From NCBI RefSeq assembly GCF_014649815.1, contig NZ_BMTT01000007.1, positions 242,987-306,986 of the forward strand: a stretch of 64,000 bases of DNA, given 5' to 3'. Positions 48,325 to 56,269 of this stretch are shown here, in pieces; the stretch's first letter is position 1, and each line of letters opens with the position of its first letter. The stretch is from Streptomyces mutabilis. GTDB taxonomy: Bacteria; Actinomycetota; Actinomycetes; Streptomycetales; Streptomycetaceae. Both the position numbers and the translations under genes were made by a program. The notes below the pieces were generated by a model. The model saw only the letters and a program-made list of their open reading frames with translations. It was not told where the DNA came from and did no database searches.

Positions 48325-48420
48325 TCAACAGCCGGAACAGCAACAACAGCTGCGGCGAACGTGGGCAGCACCGTGGGACCCGGCGGTGCGGGTCGCGGTG
48401 AGTGCCAAGTTCGCGAGCAT
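48325..48420 (-). CDS. Polycysteine leader peptide (31 codons)
   Basis: On the minus strand, an ATG at 48420 opens a 31-codon frame that begins MLANLALTATRTAGSHGAAH and ends VRRSCCCCSGC followed by TGA. Five of the last seven residues are cysteine, four of them consecutive. A near-ideal promoter ends 7 nt before the ATG and there is no ribosome-binding site, so the mRNA is probably leaderless. Polycysteine leader ORFs are known in mycobacteria as cysteine-responsive attenuators. Here the downstream gene is cysteine dioxygenase. Only the sequence supports it; no expression evidence is available. Confidence 0.72.
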   Translation of the reverse strand: MLANLALTATRTAGSHGAAHVRRSCCCCSGC

Positions 48421-48427
48421 GCCCACA

Positions 48428-48456
48428 AGGACAGCGGTTCACACCGGCACTGTCAA
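48428..48456 (-). promoter_or_regulatory. Promoter of the leader peptide / cysteine dioxygenase transcript
   Basis: Reading leftward, TTGACA (plus 48451-48456), a 17-nt spacer and TGTCCT (plus 48428-48433) form a strong vegetative-type promoter. The -10 ends 7 nt before the leader ATG, placing the start site at or next to that codon. The 330 nt from here to the whiB promoter show no gene I accept. Confidence 0.7.
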
Positions 48457-48784
48457 CTCGATGCCCGTTATGCGGGACATGGTTCACCTCATCCGGTTCA
48501 TCTGGCAGGTGAAAGGTTTGCTCATGCGGCTTCCAGGACACATGGCGCACAAGCTGGGCGCACAACCCCCGTTGCGATCCCGTGATCCGAATGTGATCAG
48601 CTTCGCTTCGGCGTGTGTATCGGAACGGGATCGAACGCCTGGACGTCCTTCCTGATGCGGGCTCCGCGCGGGGTGGGTGCCTCAGCGGGCTTCGTCGGTA
48701 TGCCGAGGTTTATGCCGATTTGAACACTTTCTGCATGGCCTTGGTTCCGCAGAGTGAATAAGGGGCTCAATAGCAGATCCCGGC

Positions 48785-48814
48785 TTGACTCGCCCGGAGC
48801 AGCACACTTGTAAT
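48785..48814 (+). promoter_or_regulatory. whiB: whiB promoter
   Basis: TTGACT (48785-48790) and TGTAAT (48809-48814) are 18 nt apart, about 75 nt before the whiB ATG. This is a good HrdB-type promoter. S. coelicolor whiB is known to have two promoters, one developmentally induced; I can support only this one from sequence. Confidence 0.65.
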
Positions 48815-48887
48815 TTCACTCGTGTCGTTCAGCCGAAATCGATAACGGCTGGATCACGGGGACGCGAAAGACAGACGAGGGGCGCAC

Positions 48888-49151
48888 ATGACCGAGCTGG
48901 TGCAGCAACTGCTGGTCGACGACGCGGACGAGGAGCTCGGCTGGCAGGAGCGCGCACTGTGCGCCCAGACCGACCCCGAGTCCTTCTTTCCCGAGAAGGG
49001 CGGCTCCACCCGGGAGGCCAAGAAGGTCTGCCTCGCCTGTGAGGTCCGCTCCGAGTGCCTCGAGTACGCCCTTGCCAACGACGAGCGCTTCGGCATCTGG
49101 GGCGGCCTGTCCGAGCGGGAACGCCGGCGGCTGAAGAAGGCCGCGGTCTGA
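48888..49151 (+). CDS. whiB: WhiB, sporulation regulator with an iron-sulfur cluster
   Basis: The 87-residue protein matches my memory of S. coelicolor WhiB, founder of the Wbl family. Four cluster-binding cysteines are at 25, 48, 51 and 57 (C-x22-C-x2-C-x5-C), the GIWGG turn is at 69-73 and a basic tail (RERRRLKK) follows. It binds a [4Fe-4S] cluster and works with WhiA to start sporulation septation and stop aerial growth. The ATG follows GACGAGGGGC. In mycobacteria the orthologue whiB2 also lies beside fbiA/fbiB and the mannose genes. Confidence 0.96.
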   Translation: MTELVQQLLVDDADEELGWQERALCAQTDPESFFPEKGGSTREAKKVCLACEVRSECLEYALANDERFGIWGGLSERERRRLKKAAV

Positions 49152-49379
49152 CCCGACGGCAGGGACGGCGGGCAGAGCCGGAAGAGCGGGAAAGCGGGCT
49201 CAGCAGGTCCGCCGGAGCGGCGACGATCTGCGATGACGGCCCCTCACGGGTGGGTTGTCCACAGGCGGCGGGCCCTCCGTGTGCCCAGCCGATAGTGTGG
49301 GCGCTCGTCCGAGACGCCCCGCCACCCCCAACAGGCACGGGCGTCCACCGCAGTCCACCGAACCGGGGCCCGTACCTCG

Positions 49380-52300
49380 ATGTCCGTGCACAGCCACACG
49401 GCAGCCCAGCAAGACCTCGCTGCCACACCTGAGTTCCCGCGTCACGTCGTGACCGCGGTCCTCGTCGCCCACGACGGAGCCCGCTGGCTGCCCGACGCGC
49501 TCGCCGGGCTGCTCGGCCAGGAGCGCCCCGTCCAGTACGCCGTCGCCGCCGACACCGGCAGCGCCGACGACTCCGCCCGGCTCGTCATCGACGCCCTCGG
49601 CGACGACCACGTGCTCCACCTCGCCCGCCGCACCGGCTTCGGCCAGGCCGTCGAGGAGGCCGTCCGCATCGCGCCCGTCCTCACTCCCGAGGACCTGCCC
49701 TACCTGAAGCGGCCCAGCGGCTGGGACCCCGTCACGCGCACCTGGCGCGACGACGCCTACGACATGCCGGAACTTCCCCACGGAGAACCGGTGCAGTGGC
49801 TGTGGCTGCTGCACGACGACTGCGCCCCCGAACCCGACGCCCTGGCCCAACTGCTGCGCGTCGTGGACAACGAGTACGAACTCGGCCGTGACGACGTCGC
49901 CGTCGTCGGCCCCAAGCTCCGCGGCTGGTACGACCGCCGGCAGCTGCTGGAGGTCGGCGTCTCCATCGCCAACTCCGGCCGCCGCTGGACCGGCCTGGAC
50001 CGCCGCGAACAGGACCAGGGCCAGCACGACCACGTGCGATCCGTTCTGTCGGTGTCCTCCGCCGGCATGCTGATCCGGCGTGACGTCTTCGACCGGCTCG
50101 GCGGGTTCGACCGCCGGCTGCCGCTGATGCGCGACGACGCCGACCTGTGCTGGCGCGCGAACGCCGCCGGAATGCGCGTCCTCGTCGCCCCCGAGGCGGT
50201 CGTACGCCACGCCGAGGCGGCCTCCCGCGAGCGCCGCACCGTCGACTGCGCCGGCCGCACCACCGCCTCCCCGCACAAGGTGGACAAGGCAGGCGCCGTC
50301 CACACCCTCCTCGTCAACAGCCGTACCGCCGCGCTGCCCTGGGTGCTGCTGCGCATCGTCCTCGGCACCCTGCTGCGGACCCTCGCCTACCTCGTCGGCA
50401 AGGTTCCCGGCCAGGCCCTCGACGAGATCCGCGGCCTGCTGGGCGTCCTGCTGCGACCCGAGCGCATCCTCGCCGCCCGGCGCGAACGCGGGCGCCCGCA
50501 GGTCGAGAAGGACGAACTGCGCCCCCTGTTCCCGCCGCCCGGCGCGACCATCCGCGTCACCGTCGAACAGGTCGCCGGCAACCTCGTCGGCGCCTCCGAC
50601 GCCGAGGCGGCCGCGGGCGCCGGACGGCACGGCGGCGCCATCGAGTCCGGGCCGGGCGGCGACGACGCCGACTTCCTCGAGGTCGAGCAGTTCTCCCGCC
50701 TCAAGCGCGTCGCCCGCAAGCCCGGGCCGGTGCTCTTCCTGTTGCTGCTGTTCGTCTCCCTGTTCGCCTGCCGCGCCCTGTTCGGCGGCGGTGCCCTGGC
50801 GGGCGGCGCCCTGCTGCCCGCCCCGGCCGGCGCCGGCGAGCTGTGGTCGCGGTACGCGGACGCGTGGCACACCGTGGGCACCGGCGGCACCGCCTCCGCG
50901 CCGCCCTACCTCGCGATCGTCGCCGCGCTCGCCTCGGTGCTGCTCGGCTCCGCCGGGCTCGCGGTCACCCTGCTGCTGGTCTGCTCGGTGCCCCTGGCCG
51001 GTGCCACCGCGTACTTCGCCTCCCGCCCGCTCGTCCCCTCCCGGCTGCTGCGCGCGTGGGCGGCCGTCGCCTACGCCTTTCTGCCCGCCGCCACCGGCGC
51101 CCTCGCCGGTGGACGCATCGGCACCGCCGTCCTCGCCGTGCTCCTCCCGCTCGTCGCCCGCGCGGGCGCCGCGGCGGCCGGCCTGACGGGCTCCTCCGCC
51201 ACCCGCGGCAGCTGGCGCGCCACTTGGGCGTACGCCCTGCTGCTGACGATCACCACCGCCTTCACGCCCGTCGTGTGGCCCATCGCGCTGCTCCTCGGGG
51301 CCGGCGTCCTGGTGCTGCGCCGCGGCGACATCGCGGCGTACGGGCTGCGCTTCCTCGCCCAGCTCGGCACGCCCCTGCTGCTCCTCGCGCCCTGGTCCCT
51401 GTCGCTGCTCCCGTTCGGCTTCTTCGATGAAGCGGGCCTCGACCAGGGCACCTCGGCCGCCTCCGCCATCGACCTGCTCGGCGCGAGTCCCGGCGGTCCG
51501 GGCACCGTCGGCGGGCTGGTCCTCATCGGCATCGTGCTGGCCGCACTCGCCGCCCTGCTGCGCTCGGAACGGCAACTGGGCGTCCGCACGGCCTGGGCCG
51601 TCGCCCTGGTCGCCCTGGTCTTCGCGGTCCTCTCCAACCGCTCCGCCTGGGCCGGACCCGCCACCCTCGTCTACGGCATCGCCCTCCTGGCCGCAGCGAC
51701 CCTCGGCGCCGACGGGGCCCGCTCGCGCGTGGCGGAGCAGAGCTTCGGCTGGCGCCAGCCGGTCGCCGCACTGATCGCCCTCGCCTCGGCCGTCGGCCCG
51801 CTGATCGCCGCCGCCGGCTGGATGATCGGGGGCGCCGACGGCCCCCTGGAGCGACGCGACCCCGTCCAGGTGCCGGCGTTCGTCGCCGAGGAGAGCCACA
51901 CCCGCGACCAGGCCCGCACCCTGGTCCTCGACAGCGACTCCGCGGCCCACGTGAGCTACATGCTGGTCCGCGGCTCCGGTGCCCGACTCGGCGACGGTGA
52001 ACTGGCCGCCGGTGACGGCGGGAACAGCCGCCTCGACAAGATCGTCGCCAACCTGGTGGCCGGCTCCGGCGCCGACCAGGCCGACCAGCTCGGCGGCTTC
52101 GCCGTGCGTTACGTCCTCGTCCACAAGGGTGCGCCCCGCGAGGTCACCCGCGTCCTGGACGCCACGCCCGGTCTGAGCCGGCTCAGCCAGCAGGACGGCA
52201 GCGGGCTGTGGCGGGTGGACCAGGAGGTGGCGCGCGCGACCATCGTGTCCGGCGCGGGTTCCGCGGACGGCGCCGACGGCGGTGACGGCGAGCCGCAACC

Positions 52301-53138
52301 CGTGGCGGCCGGCCCCGTCGAGATCCACACCGAGGTCCCGTCCGGCTCCGAGGGCCGCGTGCTGCGCCTCGCCGACACCGCCGCCGAGGGCTGGACGGCC
52401 ACCCTGGACGGCAAGCCGCTCACCCGCACCACGGTCGACGGCTGGGCCCAGGGCTTCGAACTCCCCGCCGCGGGCGGGAAGCTGGACGTCACCTACGACG
52501 CCCCCTTCACCCACACCGTCTGGCTGTGGGTCCAGGGCCTCCTCGCCGTCGTCCTGGTCGTCCTCGCCCTGCCCGGCAGGCGCCGTGACGTCGACGACGA
52601 CCTGCCCGAGGAACCGCTCGTCCCGGAGCTGGCCGTCGAGGGCGAAGGACGCCGGGCCCGGCGACTGCGGGCCCAGGCCGAGGCGGCGGCCGAGACCGAC
52701 GCGGCGGACGGTGAAGGCGCCGTCCCGCCCGTGCAGGCCCCGGCGCCCGTCCCGCAGCAGCAGAGCTACGGCGACTGGGACCAGGGGGCGTACGCCCCAG
52801 CCGAGTACCACGCCTACGGCGCGTACGGTGGCGAGCAACACCAAGGCGCCCCGCAGCACTACGACGCGGGCGCCTACGGACAGCAGCCGTACCAGGGGGA
52901 CCCGTACCAGGCCAATGCCTACCCGGGCGGTCAGGGCGGTCAGGGCGGCGGATTCGAGGCGGGTCAGTACGACCCGTACGCCTACGGCGATCCGTCCGAC
53001 CCGTCGCGGGCCGGCGCGTACGACGCCGCCTACGGCCAGGCGTACGGCCAGGGCGGGTACGACGCGTCGTACGACCCCTCCCAGCCCCGACACCCCCACG
53101 GCACCGGCAGTGAGCGTCCCGACGGGAGCCAGCAGTGA
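49380..53138 (+). CDS. Giant multi-pass membrane protein with N-terminal family 2 glycosyltransferase
   Basis: The 1252-residue protein has a GT2 domain (about 20-310; VTAVLVAHDGARWLPDAL, WLWLLHDDCAPEPDAL and RDDADLCWRANAAG near 256). About ten transmembrane segments follow between about 445 and 830, then an extracytoplasmic region of some 220 residues ending in a transmembrane helix near 1050. The cytoplasmic tail of about 190 residues is rich in Gly, Tyr and Gln (YGQ-, YDP-, AYG- words). It probably makes and perhaps exports an envelope glycan. The stop overlaps the DUF5719 gene start. Confidence 0.88.
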   Translation: MSVHSHTAAQQDLAATPEFPRHVVTAVLVAHDGARWLPDALAGLLGQERPVQYAVAADTGSADDSARLVIDALGDDHVLHLARRTGFGQAVEEAVRIAPVLTPEDLPYLKRPSGWDPVTRTWRDDAYDMPELPHGEPVQWLWLLHDDCAPEPDALAQLLRVVDNEYELGRDDVAVVGPKLRGWYDRRQLLEVGVSIANSGRRWTGLDRREQDQGQHDHVRSVLSVSSAGMLIRRDVFDRLGGFDRRLPLMRDDADLCWRANAAGMRVLVAPEAVVRHAEAASRERRTVDCAGRTTASPHKVDKAGAVHTLLVNSRTAALPWVLLRIVLGTLLRTLAYLVGKVPGQALDEIRGLLGVLLRPERILAARRERGRPQVEKDELRPLFPPPGATIRVTVEQVAGNLVGASDAEAAAGAGRHGGAIESGPGGDDADFLEVEQFSRLKRVARKPGPVLFLLLLFVSLFACRALFGGGALAGGALLPAPAGAGELWSRYADAWHTVGTGGTASAPPYLAIVAALASVLLGSAGLAVTLLLVCSVPLAGATAYFASRPLVPSRLLRAWAAVAYAFLPAATGALAGGRIGTAVLAVLLPLVARAGAAAAGLTGSSATRGSWRATWAYALLLTITTAFTPVVWPIALLLGAGVLVLRRGDIAAYGLRFLAQLGTPLLLLAPWSLSLLPFGFFDEAGLDQGTSAASAIDLLGASPGGPGTVGGLVLIGIVLAALAALLRSERQLGVRTAWAVALVALVFAVLSNRSAWAGPATLVYGIALLAAATLGADGARSRVAEQSFGWRQPVAALIALASAVGPLIAAAGWMIGGADGPLERRDPVQVPAFVAEESHTRDQARTLVLDSDSAAHVSYMLVRGSGARLGDGELAAGDGGNSRLDKIVANLVAGSGADQADQLGGFAVRYVLVHKGAPREVTRVLDATPGLSRLSQQDGSGLWRVDQEVARATIVSGAGSADGADGGDGEPQPVAAGPVEIHTEVPSGSEGRVLRLADTAAEGWTATLDGKPLTRTTVDGWAQGFELPAAGGKLDVTYDAPFTHTVWLWVQGLLAVVLVVLALPGRRRDVDDDLPEEPLVPELAVEGEGRRARRLRAQAEAAAETDAADGEGAVPPVQAPAPVPQQQSYGDWDQGAYAPAEYHAYGAYGGEQHQGAPQHYDAGAYGQQPYQGDPYQANAYPGGQGGQGGGFEAGQYDPYAYGDPSDPSRAGAYDAAYGQAYGQGGYDASYDPSQPRHPHGTGSERPDGSQQ

Positions 53139-54658
53139 AGCGCACCACCCTGTCCCTGTTCGCGGGCGCCACGGCGCTCGCCGCCGTCACCGGATTCGCG
53201 GCCGTCTCCGCACCCGGCAACACCGGCTCGGACACCACCGAGCCGGCCGCCACACTGCCCGTGGAGCGCACCGGCCTGCTCTGCCCTGCGCCCAGCAACT
53301 CCGACCTGGCCGAGACGTCGTACACGTCCTTCACGCCCGTCACCGAGGGCGCCGACGAGAAGGGCACGGCCGCACTCGAGGCGGCGACGGCCGAGTCGGA
53401 GGGCGAGAAGGACGACAAGGGGGAGGAGAAGGACGACAAGGGGGAGGAGTCCGGGGACAAGGCCGACGAGCCCGTCGTACAGCCCAAGGAGCCCGGCACG
53501 CCCGCCACCGGCAAGACCTCCGGCGCCGACACGCCCGCGCTGATCGGCACCGCCACCGGAAGTCACGCCCCCGGCTGGACCGTTCAGCAGACCACCGAGG
53601 TCGCCGCCGGGACGGGCCGCGGACTGCTGGGCCTCAACTGCACGGCACCGGACACGGAGTTCTGGTTCCCGGGCGCCAGCACGGCGGCCGGCCGTACCGA
53701 CTACGTGCACCTCACCAACCCCGACGACTCCGCGGCCGTCGTCGACATCGAGCTCTACGGCAAGGACGGCGCCCTGAAGTCCACGGTGGGGGAGGGCATC
53801 ACCGTTCCGCCCAACTCCAGTGAGGCCCTCCTGCTGTCCACGCTCAGCGACGTAAACGAGGCCGACGTGACCGTGCACGTCGGCGTGCGCAGCGGCCGGC
53901 TCGGGGCCGCGGTGCAGGCCCTGGACGACAAGACCGGCGGCGACTGGCTGACCGCAGCCGCGGATCCGGCGAGCGAACTGGTGCTGCCGGGCATCCCCGA
54001 GGACGCCACATCCGTGCGCCTGGTGCTGTTCACGCCCGGTGGCAGCGACGCCGACCTGAAGGTGCGGCTCGCCTCGCCGTCCGGGCTGATCACGCCCGCC
54101 GGGCACGAGACGGTGCACGTCAAGGCGGGCATGACGACCGGCGTCGACCTCGGCGAGATCACGCGCGGCGAGGCGGGGTCGCTGGTACTGACGCCGACGA
54201 GCGGTTCGGTGCCGGTCGTGGCCGCGGTCCGGGTGGTCCGGGGCAAGGGCGGCGAGCAGGAGTCGGCGTTCATCCCGGCCTCCGACCCGGTCGCCGCCCG
54301 CGCGACGTCCGCGGACAACCGGGCCAAGAGCACGACACTGTCCATCGCCGCGCCGGACCGGGCCGCGAAGGTCAAGGTCACGGCGTCGTCGGGCACCGAG
54401 GGCGGGACGACGGCGACCAAGACGTTCACGATCAAGGGCGGCACGACCCAGAACGTCGAGGCACCGGTCCCCGCCGGACTCGAGGGCACCTACGCCCTTA
54501 CGGTCGAGACGGTCTCGGGCGGCCCGGCGTACGCCTCCCGCACCCTCACCGGCGAGGACGACGACGTGGCGTCCTTCACGGTCCAGACCCTTCCGGACGA
54601 CCGGGGCATGGTCTCGGTACCGAAGGCGGAGGAGGACCTGTCGGTCCTGCAACAGTAG
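53135..54658 (+). CDS. DUF5719 family exported protein
   Basis: The 507-residue protein has an N-terminal membrane anchor or signal (TLSLFAGATALAAVTGFAAVSA). A highly charged linker near 90-110 contains a tandem EKDDKGE repeat, and a large Thr/Val-rich beta-type extracytoplasmic domain follows. It has only two obvious cysteines (CPAP and LNCTAP). The GTG start overlaps the stop of the giant glycosyltransferase gene (GTGA), so the two are coupled and likely partners. Function unknown. Confidence 0.85.
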   Translation: MKRTTLSLFAGATALAAVTGFAAVSAPGNTGSDTTEPAATLPVERTGLLCPAPSNSDLAETSYTSFTPVTEGADEKGTAALEAATAESEGEKDDKGEEKDDKGEESGDKADEPVVQPKEPGTPATGKTSGADTPALIGTATGSHAPGWTVQQTTEVAAGTGRGLLGLNCTAPDTEFWFPGASTAAGRTDYVHLTNPDDSAAVVDIELYGKDGALKSTVGEGITVPPNSSEALLLSTLSDVNEADVTVHVGVRSGRLGAAVQALDDKTGGDWLTAAADPASELVLPGIPEDATSVRLVLFTPGGSDADLKVRLASPSGLITPAGHETVHVKAGMTTGVDLGEITRGEAGSLVLTPTSGSVPVVAAVRVVRGKGGEQESAFIPASDPVAARATSADNRAKSTTLSIAAPDRAAKVKVTASSGTEGGTTATKTFTIKGGTTQNVEAPVPAGLEGTYALTVETVSGGPAYASRTLTGEDDDVASFTVQTLPDDRGMVSVPKAEEDLSVLQQ

Positions 54659-54722
54659 GGCGAGTCCTCACGCAGCCTCAGCTGTCCGCCGCCCCCTGGT
54701 TGCGGGCGGCCGCCGCCCCCCA

Positions 54723-54870
54723 GCTGCGGGCAGTCGTGCCTCCCCCAGTGCCTGAACGGCCTGGGAGGTGCCCCCGGGGGCGGCGCGGGTGGGCGGTGGG
54801 CGTCCTTCCGCTCGGGCGAAGCCGGGAGTGGGGGAGGCACCCCGCAGCGCCGGGCTGCGCACCCTGGCCC
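54723..54870 (+). repeat. Dispersed intergenic repeat, copy 3 (expanded)
   Basis: CTGCGGGCAGTCGTGCC opens the element and AGGCACCCCGCAGCGCCGGG closes it, as in the other copies. The middle is replaced by a longer segment with its own inverted repeat (CCTCCCCCAG...CTGGGAGG and GGGGGAGGC). It fills the gap between the convergent DUF5719 and zincin-like genes. Confidence 0.65.
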
Positions 54871-54942
54871 ATCGGACCAGCGGGCAGCACGAGCGAAAAC
54901 GCCGGACCACTGCACCCGCCCCCACCCGCCGCCGGCCCCCGC

Positions 54943-55404
54943 TCAATCCTCCCCGTACCGCGGATCCACCGTCTCCGGCGTGAGCCCCAACAAGTCCGCC
55001 ACCTGCTCAACGACGACCTCGTGCACCAGCGCCGCCCGCTCGTCCCGCCCCTTGGTCCGGATCTCGACCGGCCGCCGGTACACGACGACCCGCCCGCGCC
55101 GCCCGTCCCGCGAGGGCACCGCCCCGCCGAGTGGCACGGCCTCGTCGCTCCACGCGTCTGCGCCACCGCCGCCGTCCAGGCGCGGCACATCGAGGACGAG
55201 GAAGTCGATGTCGGCGAGCTGCGGCCACCGCCGTTCCAGGCGCTCCACGGAGTCCTGTACGAGGTCCGCGAACACCTCGCCGCGGCTCGCTGCGAGCGGT
55301 ACCTGAGGGGGCGCGATCGGGCCGCGCATGCCCCGGCCGTGGCGATCACGGCGGCGGGGCCCTGGCCGGTCGGCGTCACGGGGCGTCACGGGGTTCTCCA
55401 TCAC
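54943..55404 (-). CDS. Zincin-like metallopeptidase-family protein with altered active site
   Basis: The 153-residue protein resembles the PF06262 zincin-like family: FADLVQDSVERLERRWPQL near residue 45, VVVYRRPVEIRTK near 103, and the helix RAALVHEVVVEQVADLLG near 120. The usual HExxHxxG zinc site reads HEVVVEQV, so the second His is absent. GTG at 55404 is chosen because TACCCT lies 6 nt upstream (leaderless); the following ATG (55401) would also work. An orthologue lies beside whiB2 in mycobacteria. Catalytic activity is doubtful. Confidence 0.8.
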   Translation of the reverse strand: MMENPVTPRDADRPGPRRRDRHGRGMRGPIAPPQVPLAASRGEVFADLVQDSVERLERRWPQLADIDFLVLDVPRLDGGGGADAWSDEAVPLGGAVPSRDGRRGRVVVYRRPVEIRTKGRDERAALVHEVVVEQVADLLGLTPETVDPRYGED

Positions 55405-55754
55405 TGGTGAAGGGTAGTCCTCGCCGGTTCGGCGTGCCGGACCGCACACGCACACCTGGGCGCGCCGTGGCCCACCGCGCGGTCTTCCGCAGCGTGTGTC
55501 GCCGAATGACCATTCCAGCCAAGCTTGGGCTCGATTCCGTATCTCTCCGCGACCGCCGAACTCAAGCCATATGTCACTGTTCGCATCGTTTAGTGACCGC
55601 TCATGAACCCGTCCGGTTTCCCGTACCAGGTCGTCCGTGCAGGTCAATGAGGGGTGCCCGAGAGCCATGTGTGCCGTTTCACACCACGACACGGTGGTGT
55701 GACCTGGTGGAGAGTCGTCGCGGCCCGCTCAAGAGTGCGGTACCGTCCAACATC

Positions 55755-56129
55755 GTGAGCCCTGTACGTCGCTGTTCGCGCACCGCCTGCGGCCGTCCCG
55801 CCGTCGCGACGCTGACGTACGTCTACGCCGACTCGACCGCGGTCCTCGGCCCGCTCGCCACCTACGCCGAACCCCACTGCTACGACCTGTGCGCCGAGCA
55901 CTCCGAGCGCCTCACCGCCCCGCGCGGCTGGGAGGTCGTCCGTCTCCTCGACGGCTCGGCCCCGGCCCGCCCCAGCGGTGACGACCTGGAAGCGCTCGCC
56001 AACGCGGTCCGCGAGGCGGCCCGCCCCCAGGAGCGCGCGGCGGAGGCCGGCGGCGGTCGCCGCACGGCCGACCCGATGGAGGTCGCGCGCCGCGGCCACC
56101 TGCGCGTGCTGCGCTCGCCGGACAACTGA
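55755..56129 (+). CDS. DUF3499 family protein
   Basis: The 124-residue protein starts MSPVRRCSRTACGRPAVATLTYVYADSTAVLGPL-like, with a C-x4-C pair and a later C-YDLC-AEH, suggesting a zinc-ribbon fold. The C-terminal half is Ala/Arg-rich. The GTG at 55755 has no Shine-Dalgarno site, and TACCGT ends 8 nt upstream, so it may be leaderless. The family is actinobacterial, of unknown function, and conserved next to the zincin-like and phosphomannomutase genes. Confidence 0.85.
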   Translation: MSPVRRCSRTACGRPAVATLTYVYADSTAVLGPLATYAEPHCYDLCAEHSERLTAPRGWEVVRLLDGSAPARPSGDDLEALANAVREAARPQERAAEAGGGRRTADPMEVARRGHLRVLRSPDN

Positions 56130-56269
56130 CTTCACCCGGTCTCTTACGCGCCGAACCGTTGCTGCAGATCCGTTTACCGCACACCCATTGACGCGACCTT
56201 GTCGCGGACACGACCATTCCGGGAGCCGCGAGAAATCGCTTTCGCATGGCGGAATCCGGGGAGGCGCCC

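Noticed and set aside
48439-48480. A 13-codon frame (MSRITGIELTVPV) on the minus strand with GAGGTG upstream
   Set aside because: It overlaps the strong -35/-10 promoter of the polycysteine leader and would need another transcript. It has no cysteine or other signal, so it is likely chance.
48785-48887. A BldD-type operator in the whiB promoter
   Set aside because: TTCACTCGTGTC resembles the BldD box but is one base short of the consensus spacing I know, so I do not list it as a site.
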